DNA from: CAYVVD01 sp964454975
GTDB taxonomy: Bacteria > Bacteroidota > Ignavibacteria > Kapaibacteriales > UBA2268
NCBI GenBank assembly: GCA_964454975.1
Contig: CAYVVD010000021.1
Span: 1 to 53,770, forward strand
Length of the DNA: 53,770 bases
Direction of reading: 5' to 3'
The position numbers and the translations under genes are program-made. Shown here piece after piece: positions 25,465-33,134 of this stretch; within the stretch, counting starts at the first letter, position 1; each line of letters starts with the position of its first letter. The notes under the pieces were generated by a model. It made no database searches. It was not told where the DNA came from and was given only the letters and a program-made list of their open reading frames with translations.

Positions 25465-25959
25465 ATGAGCACAGAAAAAATTGCAATTTACCCGGGTACC
25501 TTTGACCCTATTACAAACGGCCATGTGGATGTAATTCAACGTGCTGCCCGTATGTTTGATAAGGTCTTTGTTATTATTGCTGTAAATTCCAAAAAGCAGA
25601 CATTGTTCGATGAACAGGAACGTCTTGCTATGGCAAAAGAGTCACTTAAAGAAATCAGAAATATTGAAGTATCACTGCACAGACGTCTTACGGTTGAGTT
25701 TGCAAAAGAAGTAGGCGCTACTGCGATTATCCGGGGTATCCGTGCTGTTTCAGACTTTGAATATGAATTCCAGATAGCACTTATGAACCGCAAGCTCGAA
25801 CCGGATGTGCACACTGTTTTCCTCATGCCTCACGAAAAATATACTTACCTCAATTCGAGCATAATCAGGGAAATATCGCGTTACGGGCAGGATACAAGCG
25901 AGTTCGTGCCATCATTTGTATCAGAAATGCTAAAAAAGAAATTCTCAGAAAATGAATAA
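25465..25959 (+). CDS. coaD: Pantetheine-phosphate adenylyltransferase
   Basis: Penultimate CoA-synthesis step: 4'-phosphopantetheine plus ATP gives dephospho-CoA. At 164 residues the protein has the nucleotidyltransferase signature YPGTFDPITNGHVDVIQRAA (with the T/HxGH motif), AIIRGIRAVSDFEYEFQIALMNRKL and NSSIIREISRYG. All are canonical. It follows bshB1 by 30 bases and completes an rpiB-bshB1-coaD run; coaX at 12003 supplies the first step of the same pathway. Confidence 0.97.
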   Translation: MSTEKIAIYPGTFDPITNGHVDVIQRAARMFDKVFVIIAVNSKKQTLFDEQERLAMAKESLKEIRNIEVSLHRRLTVEFAKEVGATAIIRGIRAVSDFEYEFQIALMNRKLEPDVHTVFLMPHEKYTYLNSSIIREISRYGQDTSEFVPSFVSEMLKKKFSENE

Positions 25960-26036
25960 TATGCTCTCACGTTAGCAATTATTGATATTAGGAATACATA
26001 TTGACCTTAAGCAGCGTTTATAATACCGGGGAATTT

Positions 26037-27059
26037 ATGGAACTGTCTGAACGGCAGAAGCAGGTTCTGCGTTCAATAGTGTTCCTGTATATATTAAATG
26101 CTTCACCTGTTGGTTCCCGTAACCTTTCCAAGTATCTAAAAGACAATCTTGACCTAAGTCCGGCAACAATACGCAATGTAATGGCTGATCTCGAGGAGAT
26201 GGAATTTGTTACTCATCCCCACACATCAGCCGGGAGAGTTCCTACTGACAAAGGTTATCGTTTTTACGTGGATACAATTAGTAATCTTGAGTATATGAGC
26301 AAAGATGAAAAGGATATAATCAAAAATTCCATCCGGCAGGACCGCTCTGACCTGCTTCTTCGTGATGCATCTAAACTTCTGGGAACAATTTCCCGTTACC
26401 TTGCTGTTGTACAGATACCGCATCTGCTTGATCTGATTGTCCATAAAATTGAGCTGATTCCTATTGATTCGCACAGGCTGCTTGTGGTAGTTGCGCTCGA
26501 TTCTAACATTGTGCGAACGGTTACACTCGAAGCTGAGTTTGATTTTTCATCCCAGAACCTGGGAGAGATTACATCTTACATTAATGAAAAGGTTGCCGGA
26601 AGGAAACTACACTTCCTGCGGGATAATTTCGAGGAAGTGATAAAAGACTTTGAGATGAAAGACACACCGGTTGTCAGGCTTTTCCTTGATTCACTCGATA
26701 ATATATTCGAGTACCAGGGCGCCCGGGACAGGCTGCTTACCGCAGGTACGCAAAACCTGCTTACTTACCCGGAATTTGGTGACCTCGAGCGCATAAGAGG
26801 TGTGATTGAACTTGTAGAAAACGAGGATATTATTATCCACTTGCTGGAAAGCCAGGCAGGTACGGATGAAAATATAAAAGTGCTGATTGGAAGTGAAATC
26901 GGCAATGAAATGATGGATGATTACAGCATTGTACTGACTAATTATATGCGTGGCTCGGCGCGAGGTTCGATAGGGTTGATTGGCCCCAAAAGAATGAACT
27001 ACCCCAAAATGATGTCTATTCTGGCTTATTTCTCGCATTTATTATCAAAAGAGAAGTAA
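26037..27059 (+). CDS. hrcA: Heat-inducible transcription repressor HrcA
   Basis: Represses chaperone genes by binding CIRCE elements; GroEL keeps it active. About 340 residues. N-terminal winged helix starting MELSERQKQVLRSIVFLY with SPATIRNVMADLEEMEFVTHPHTSAGRVPTDKGYRFYVD, then the GAF-like and C-terminal regions ending LIGPKRMNYPKMMSILAYF. I choose ATG 26037 because the family begins there; an upstream in-frame TTG at 26001 would add 12 unmatched residues. It is not followed by grpE-dnaK-dnaJ, and I find no CIRCE palindrome in this window. Confidence 0.94.
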   Translation: MELSERQKQVLRSIVFLYILNASPVGSRNLSKYLKDNLDLSPATIRNVMADLEEMEFVTHPHTSAGRVPTDKGYRFYVDTISNLEYMSKDEKDIIKNSIRQDRSDLLLRDASKLLGTISRYLAVVQIPHLLDLIVHKIELIPIDSHRLLVVVALDSNIVRTVTLEAEFDFSSQNLGEITSYINEKVAGRKLHFLRDNFEEVIKDFEMKDTPVVRLFLDSLDNIFEYQGARDRLLTAGTQNLLTYPEFGDLERIRGVIELVENEDIIIHLLESQAGTDENIKVLIGSEIGNEMMDDYSIVLTNYMRGSARGSIGLIGPKRMNYPKMMSILAYFSHLLSKEK

Positions 27060-27424
27060 ATTAATTACATATTTATATTTAACAGTAAACTTATTCGATT
27101 CTCTGATATCAATAGTTAAATTATTATTATCACAGAGAGAGCAAAGAATTTGCACAGAGAATACTGAAAGCTGACTTTCATTTCAAGGACGAAACAGAGT
27201 AAAAATCCAATAACAATGATAAAGAAGTATTGCCCGGAACTTTTAATTGTAAATTGTTCTGTGTGCCTGTGTGGTTACATTTTCCTGTAGGGGAATGAAT
27301 GTTAATTCAATCCTATTAATACTGCAAACCTTACATAAAATATTAGAGTAGCATATTTTTTCCTATTTTGCCTACTTCTATATAAGAACAAGTATTATGT
27401 TTTAATAATAATCCCAATACACAA
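27060..27424. other. Gene-free 365-base gap with degenerate inverted repeat
   Basis: No ORF or RNA gene is recognisable. A partly matched inverted pair is present: CACAGAGAG...GCACAGAGAA at 27131-27161 and TTCTGTGTGCCTGTGTGG at 27257-27274. The 10-mers GCACAGAGAA and TTCTGTGTGC match at eight of ten positions as an inverted repeat. This wording ('cacagaggcacacagag...ctctgtgtgcctctgtgg') resembles common dispersed intergenic elements in many bacterial genomes. It is probably decayed, and the role, if any, is unknown. Confidence 0.35.
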
Positions 27425-29230
27425 ATGAGCAAGATAATCAGAATTGGTAATGCCGGCGGTTACTGGGGCGATGACCCCGACGCCCTCGAAAGGCAAGTCT
27501 TCGGAGGGAGGCTGGACTATATAAGCATGGATTTCCTCGCGGAAATAACAATGTCAATTATGCAGAAACAAAGAGCAAAAAACCCCTCCCTCGGCTATGC
27601 ACGGGACTTCATACCTATGTTGGAAAAAGTATTGAAGAAGACCCTTGACGACAATACTACTATCATAACTAACGCAGGCGGGGTAAATCCGGAGTCGTGC
27701 GCAAGGGCGATTAAAGAAATGGCATCAGAACTGGGCCTTAATCCGAAAATAGCAGTTGTAACTGGCGATGATATCCTTACTGATTTACAAGTCTTGCACA
27801 GCAACGGTGTTTCATTCAATAACATGGAAACAGGTGAAGAATTTCATTCAATACAAGACAGGGTGCAGGCTGCTAACGTGTATTTCGGTGCAGCTCCTGT
27901 AGTTGAAGCCCTTAAGCTTAACCCGGATATAATAATCACAGGGCGCGTAACCGATACAGGAATCACAGTCGCCCCGATGATATATGAATTTGGCTGGGCA
28001 ATGGATGACTGGGACAAAATTGCAGCGGGAATTATATCAGGCCATATAATGGAATGCGGCGCCCAGGCAACTGCCGGGAACTTCACCGACTGGGAACTTG
28101 TAGAGAGTTACGATAACATCGGCTACCCGATTTCTGAAGTTGAAGAAGACGGAACTTTTACCGTTACAAAACATCCCGGTACCGGAGGCATGGTTTCTGT
28201 TGATACAGTCCGCGAACAGGTTTTTTATGAAATGGGGAATCCAAAAGCATATATAACACCGGATGTAGTAGCCGATTTTTCAACAATAAGGCTGGTACAG
28301 GATGGTAAAGACCGTGTGCGGGTTTCAGGAATTAAAGGTTATGAGCCGACTCCACTATATAAAATATCAATGGCTTATTCCGATGGCTACAAAGCTGTTG
28401 GCCAAATTCTAATTTCAGGCCCTCATGCCCGCAAAAAAGCTGAAGCATTTGCTAAAATATTCTGGAAAAGGCTTGGTACTGATTTTGAAGCTACAGAAAC
28501 AGAATATTTCGGCTGGAATGCCTGCCACCGCTCACTCGGCCAAAGCGACGACGGAAATGAGATTCTACTCAGGCTCGGCGCAAGAAGCTTCGAACAGCCT
28601 GCTTTGAAACGTTTTGGCAAGATGATACCTTCGCTTATTCTGTCCGGCCCTCCCGGTGTAGCGGTAACCGGTGGAGTGCCCCGCATCCAGGAAGTTGTAT
28701 CATACTGGCCGGCGCTGATTGATAAAAACCTCGTCACTCCGAAAATTGCAGTTTTCGATGATGGATTGAAGGAAATTACAGAAATTAATACAACTCTTAC
28801 CGGCAATTTCACTGCTCCTGAAGACGATGTCCAGGTTGCAACTGAAGCAAACGAAGAATTAGAAGAAACACTAAGCGAAAAAGATAATCCTTCTGCGGCG
28901 ACATTACTTAATATTTGCCTGGGCAGGAGCGGCGACAAAGGGGATACTTGCAACATCGGGGTATTGGCGCGCAGTGAAAAAGCATATCACTTCCTGAATG
29001 AATATCTGACGGCGCAGCGGGTAAAAAACCTTTTCCGTGAATTGGCTTATGGTAAAGTAATCCGATACAAGATTGATGGTTTGCTTGGATTCAACTTCCT
29101 GCTGGAAGAATCGCTTGGTGGTGGTGGCACAATGACCATGAGGATTGATGCACAGGGCAAAACTTTCGCTCAGGCACTGCTTAGACAGAAAGTTGTTATT
29201 CCGGCAGATGTTTTAGAATCTGTGGAATAA
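27425..29230 (+). CDS. AtuA-family protein (DUF1446; acyclic terpene utilisation-like)
   Basis: The 601-residue protein starts IRIGNAGGYWGDDPDALERQVFGGRLDYISMDFLAEITMSIMQKQR, the hallmark of the DUF1446/AtuA family. TNAGGVNPESCARAI and IITGRVTDTGITVAPM follow, and a separate ~100-residue C-terminal domain starts near 490 (NICLGRSGDKGDTCNIGVLARS). AtuA belongs to the citronellol/geraniol catabolism cluster in Pseudomonas, but most homologues, including this one, lie outside such clusters and have no known reaction. The next gene starts 17 bases downstream. No partner terpene genes are nearby. Confidence 0.88.
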   Translation: MSKIIRIGNAGGYWGDDPDALERQVFGGRLDYISMDFLAEITMSIMQKQRAKNPSLGYARDFIPMLEKVLKKTLDDNTTIITNAGGVNPESCARAIKEMASELGLNPKIAVVTGDDILTDLQVLHSNGVSFNNMETGEEFHSIQDRVQAANVYFGAAPVVEALKLNPDIIITGRVTDTGITVAPMIYEFGWAMDDWDKIAAGIISGHIMECGAQATAGNFTDWELVESYDNIGYPISEVEEDGTFTVTKHPGTGGMVSVDTVREQVFYEMGNPKAYITPDVVADFSTIRLVQDGKDRVRVSGIKGYEPTPLYKISMAYSDGYKAVGQILISGPHARKKAEAFAKIFWKRLGTDFEATETEYFGWNACHRSLGQSDDGNEILLRLGARSFEQPALKRFGKMIPSLILSGPPGVAVTGGVPRIQEVVSYWPALIDKNLVTPKIAVFDDGLKEITEINTTLTGNFTAPEDDVQVATEANEELEETLSEKDNPSAATLLNICLGRSGDKGDTCNIGVLARSEKAYHFLNEYLTAQRVKNLFRELAYGKVIRYKIDGLLGFNFLLEESLGGGGTMTMRIDAQGKTFAQALLRQKVVIPADVLESVE

Positions 29231-29247
29231 TAATTGAATTATGGACT

Positions 29248-30780
29248 ATGTTTAGAATATTAATTCTTCTTTTATTTACCTTTACTTCGTTATTAGCCCG
29301 TAAACCCGAGCTGACAGATAATCGTACACTTAGATTCGGTGAATTAAGGTTTCTTGCAAATAACCGTGGCAGCTACGGAATTGACTTGGCAACACTGAAA
29401 GGCAGCTTCAACTGGCCGGATACTACAAAAAATAACTACTTTGCTGGCGCCGGATTTATGTTTGGCGGCATTAAAAACGGCGATACATTGCTCGAATCTT
29501 CATATTGGTTTGCAAGCGGTAGCAGTGACTTTGCTCCGGGAAGCCTTGTAAACGGGCAGAGTGTTGATTCAGTTGACAAAAGGAAATACCAGCTTTATTA
29601 CTCCAATGATTATCACAAAGGTTCCGGTTTTCCTAATGAGCCTGATTATAGCTGGCCACTCTGGCTTGATGATACGGGCTTCTTTAACGATAAACTTGGG
29701 TATTATGTTGATGATACAGATATGCGGAATAATGAAATATATACGGAAGGACCGGCTTTTGCTGCTGATATAGTAACTTATTCCAATATCATGGACGGCG
29801 ACCTGAGTTATTTTGAAGAATATCGAAACTTGCTCGAAAAAATGGGCTATCCAATTGGAATTGATATACAGGTGAATTGCTATTGGATAGAAACAGAATC
29901 TTCCGGAGAATCGTTTATTTTGCGATACCTGATAATTAACAAAAGCAATGAACAACTCCTGGATTGTATATTCTCGCCTCTATACGAGCCTAATATAGCA
30001 ACTGAAGAGTATCCATTCAACGGCTTTGAAAATGACATTAGTAATATATCATCACATGATTATCCCCTCGTAGATTCTTACTCTTTCGTATATACAGAAC
30101 CCGGAAATTATGAGAAACAGGAACCATTCGGCTATTTGGGTGCTTCAACGATTTACTCTCCGGGCATTGACGAAGCAGGCTTTGTAAGAGATGCAAACAG
30201 GTTTTATCAAAAAGAACAGCGGTTAGTAGCGAAAACAGTAAAACGTATCATAACAAGTGATGATTTGCTTGACAGGAAAGCCATATACAAGCTGCTGAAA
30301 AGCGATGATGCAAGAGAAGGCAATGTTCGCGGAAAGCAATGGATAGCCCATCCATCCGGGGTGTTTAACATGAACCCGGGGGATACAGCAGAGTTCATTA
30401 TGCTCATTGCAGTTTCACCTTCTATTGACGGTAAAGTCGCTACAGGCTTGAAAGAAGACCGGGGGTTCCTGGAAACTTTATTGGAAGAATCAGGCAGATA
30501 CTATTTCAGAGACATATTAGTAAGCACAGAGACGAATGTGGCTGATAGAGTAATTATCTACCCTAATCCCGCGGAATATTTTATTTACTTAGAAGGAATT
30601 GAACCTTTTAATAAGGTCGAAATAATTGACTTTTTGGGGAATGTTATTATAGAACTTCATAATCCGGCTGGTATTAAAAGCAGGATAATTTTACCCTCAG
30701 ATTTGAATACAGGCATGTATTTTGTTAGAATATCAGGAATGAATTATATCCATATAGAAAAAGTATTGATTATACGCTGA
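29248..30780 (+). CDS. Secreted T9SS-tail protein of unknown function
   Basis: A 510-residue protein with an N-terminal signal peptide (MFRILILLLFTFTSLLA) and a C-terminal type IX secretion sorting domain. The tail reads VIIYPNPAEYFIYLEG, then VEIIDFLGNVI, then GMYFVRIS and KVLIIR. The middle (~30-410) is Tyr/Asp-rich, beta-predicted and unlike any domain I recognise. It should be exported and attached to the cell surface. It is embedded between the AtuA-family gene and the ATPase gene; its stop codon overlaps the ATPase ATG by one base (TGATG). Confidence 0.85.
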   Translation: MFRILILLLFTFTSLLARKPELTDNRTLRFGELRFLANNRGSYGIDLATLKGSFNWPDTTKNNYFAGAGFMFGGIKNGDTLLESSYWFASGSSDFAPGSLVNGQSVDSVDKRKYQLYYSNDYHKGSGFPNEPDYSWPLWLDDTGFFNDKLGYYVDDTDMRNNEIYTEGPAFAADIVTYSNIMDGDLSYFEEYRNLLEKMGYPIGIDIQVNCYWIETESSGESFILRYLIINKSNEQLLDCIFSPLYEPNIATEEYPFNGFENDISNISSHDYPLVDSYSFVYTEPGNYEKQEPFGYLGASTIYSPGIDEAGFVRDANRFYQKEQRLVAKTVKRIITSDDLLDRKAIYKLLKSDDAREGNVRGKQWIAHPSGVFNMNPGDTAEFIMLIAVSPSIDGKVATGLKEDRGFLETLLEESGRYYFRDILVSTETNVADRVIIYPNPAEYFIYLEGIEPFNKVEIIDFLGNVIIELHNPAGIKSRIILPSDLNTGMYFVRISGMNYIHIEKVLIIR

Positions 30781-32849
30781 TGCAGGAAAAGCTAATAAAC
30801 ATAGAACAACCCCTGGTGATATTCAGGAAAGCATTAGCTAAACTCAGGGACGGGAAAGGCACCATTATCGGGGTTACCGGTGATTCCGGGTATGGCAAGA
30901 CAACACTGCTCAATGTTTTCCTGGAGGAGGCATCAAAATCGAAGGACGGCGCACCGGCTATAATCGTAGAAAGCCAGAAACCGATTGGAAAATTTAACAT
31001 TGCTTCTTTGCAGCCACTCAAGCCATTCAGTGATGTAATAGACAAAATCCTTCATAAGAATTATATTTCTCCCGAGCGAAAATTTGCAATGAACATAGGC
31101 CTCACTTTGCTGACAGCAATTCCGATTGCTGGCGATGCATTCTATGCTGCTAAGGAGCTTGGCAGGGATTTCCGACAATATAAAAAGGATAAATCATCTT
31201 CAAGGTTAAAAAAAGTAAGCTCTGTAACAGCTGATTATTTTGATTCAATCCGTTCATTCTGCGATAAAAATCCCTGCGTCCTGCTGATGGATGATATGCA
31301 CTGGGCTGACGCTCAATCCGTAGAGCTGCTTCAATTAATTGCCGATGATATAGATATTTTTCCGATTGCCCTTGTATTTACATTCACACAGACTCAACTT
31401 CAGAAAGAAGCAGCGCCGCTTATACAGTTTGTCAGGCATGATTTTGCGAGCTCACAGGTTGAAGAAAAGATATTCCTTCGTGAATTTCATGAAAGCGAGA
31501 TATCAACGGCTTGCATGGAAAATATTCCCGGTTATAGAAAGGACGCTGAATTCGAGAAGTGGCTTAAGGATCGCAGTTATGGCATCCCGGCAATTGTAAT
31601 GGAATACATCAGGTATTTTAACCGCAAGGGGGGCATAGCCAATATTAATTTTGATGAAAAGATTGATGCTGACGAGTTCCTTCCACCTTCTGTACAGGCT
31701 GTTTTTGCTTCAATAGTAGGCGAATTATCTGAAGACGAGAAAAATACTCTTGCCATTTGCAGCGCCGAAGGGCCGGAATTTACCGTGAACATGGTTTCGC
31801 ATCTGCTTAATACGGATGTTCTTTCAACAATAAAAACATTGCGGGCTTTACAAAACAAAACAGGATTCATTCGCAGCCTGGGTGCAATTATGCGCTATGG
31901 TGTAAAGACTACTGTATATCGCTTCTCACAGACATTTTATCATTCATATTTTGAGAATACCCTGGAATACGAAGAGTACCAGGCGCTCCATGGAGAGATT
32001 GCTTCTTTCTTAAAGCAAAAGTACGATGAGATAGAAGATGTTGAAACAAGGCAGACGTTGGCGCCTTTTATTGCTGCACATAGTGCAGTTTCAGGCTATG
32101 AAGAGCTTGCCCGGGAGATGATTACCGAGTCCGCAAGAGCATCGGAAAAGTATGATAATCCCGAAGTTATACGCCAGGCATGGGATGTATATAACAGCAT
32201 CGGACAGGAGGGAGAGGGTGAATTAGCTGATGGCAAAACAGAGGGTGAATTCCCGGATGATTCTCCGTTTGAAAAATACATAAGCAAAGCAATTGAAAAT
32301 GAAAGCGGCGAAGATACAAATGGTGCGCCTGCTTATGTTATCGACAGCTTTGCATCTTTAAAACACCGCCTTATACTTGATTACAACGTAGGCAGGTATG
32401 AAAAAGTAATGGAGCTTGCACGGGAAGAACTGGACGCCAAAGAAGAATTTAAAAGTTCTGAGAGGATAATAATTAATTTGCTTTGCACACGCGCCGCAAT
32501 TGAATGTGGAGATGAGATTGTTGCATTGCGCTCAATTAATGAGGCAGCCACACTGAGCGGGAAATCAAATGATTCAATCCTCAATTGCCTTATATTAAAT
32601 CTCTTTTATTTCTTCCACAGCCGCTTTGGCAGGCGAAGCCGTGCATTAGACTATCTTAAGGAAGCGGCTCAGAAATCAGTAAACTTATCCGCCGAAATAA
32701 GAATGATTACGCTTTCTAACATTGGATTCTTTTATAAAGAGAAGAACCCGGCAAAAGCAAAGCGTTTTCTTGGCGCTGCTCTTGAAATATCCGGCGGGCT
32801 GGAATACACACTGATTGAATCCGAATTATCAGAAGCATTGAATATGTAA
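30780..32849 (+). CDS. P-loop ATPase, STAND/AAA_16-like, with helical repeat region
   Basis: A 689-residue cytoplasmic protein. Walker A GDSGYGKTT is at about residues 34-42, and Walker B with sensor-like tail, CVLLMDDMHWAD, at about 166-177. The DDMHWAD motif is typical of AAA_16/STAND ATPases linked to regulators and cyclases. Between them is a ~40-residue hydrophobic, Gly-containing stretch (LTLLTAIPIAGDAFYAAKELGRDF). Residues ~330-689 look like winged-helix plus TPR-like helices, for example LKEAAQKSVNLSAEIRMITL near the end. No cyclase, kinase or HTH effector is fused. Start ATG 30780 overlaps the upstream stop, so it is coupled to the secreted protein. It may be C-terminally short relative to multi-TPR relatives. 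Confidence 0.75.
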   Translation: MQEKLINIEQPLVIFRKALAKLRDGKGTIIGVTGDSGYGKTTLLNVFLEEASKSKDGAPAIIVESQKPIGKFNIASLQPLKPFSDVIDKILHKNYISPERKFAMNIGLTLLTAIPIAGDAFYAAKELGRDFRQYKKDKSSSRLKKVSSVTADYFDSIRSFCDKNPCVLLMDDMHWADAQSVELLQLIADDIDIFPIALVFTFTQTQLQKEAAPLIQFVRHDFASSQVEEKIFLREFHESEISTACMENIPGYRKDAEFEKWLKDRSYGIPAIVMEYIRYFNRKGGIANINFDEKIDADEFLPPSVQAVFASIVGELSEDEKNTLAICSAEGPEFTVNMVSHLLNTDVLSTIKTLRALQNKTGFIRSLGAIMRYGVKTTVYRFSQTFYHSYFENTLEYEEYQALHGEIASFLKQKYDEIEDVETRQTLAPFIAAHSAVSGYEELAREMITESARASEKYDNPEVIRQAWDVYNSIGQEGEGELADGKTEGEFPDDSPFEKYISKAIENESGEDTNGAPAYVIDSFASLKHRLILDYNVGRYEKVMELAREELDAKEEFKSSERIIINLLCTRAAIECGDEIVALRSINEAATLSGKSNDSILNCLILNLFYFFHSRFGRRSRALDYLKEAAQKSVNLSAEIRMITLSNIGFFYKEKNPAKAKRFLGAALEISGGLEYTLIESELSEALNM

Positions 32850-33134
32850 TATTAAATTAGTTTACAAAACAAGGGAATAGGAATAATTTTGAAGCGGGAC
32901 GAATAATAACTTGAAAATTAATGTTATTAGGAACGAAGCGTTTTGCTTGTCACGGATATTACAGCACTCTTTACTGCATCGTATTGAGCGTAGTCAAAGT
33001 ATGGAACTTTTTTTAGAAGGCTACTCTTCTCACCTTTAAACGAACGATTTACCGTGAATCCATTATGAAATATTCATTAAATTCGATATTTTAATAAAAC
33101 GTGGCTTAATCTTTTAAATATAACTACAAACGGG
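32850..33134. other. Intergenic gap with a REP-like motif
   Basis: No ORF is seen in these 285 bases. The stretch ATTGAGCGTAGTCAAAG at 32983-32999 matches a short phrase ('TGAGCGTAGTCGAA') that recurs in intergenic repeats of many bacterial genomes. I do not see a paired inverted partner nearby. Apart from an AT-rich run before the next ATG, nothing else stands out. Confidence 0.35.

Noticed and set aside
25960..26036. CIRCE element before hrcA
   Set aside because: The region has TTAGCAATT-like text but no second arm GAGTGCTAA at nine-base spacing.
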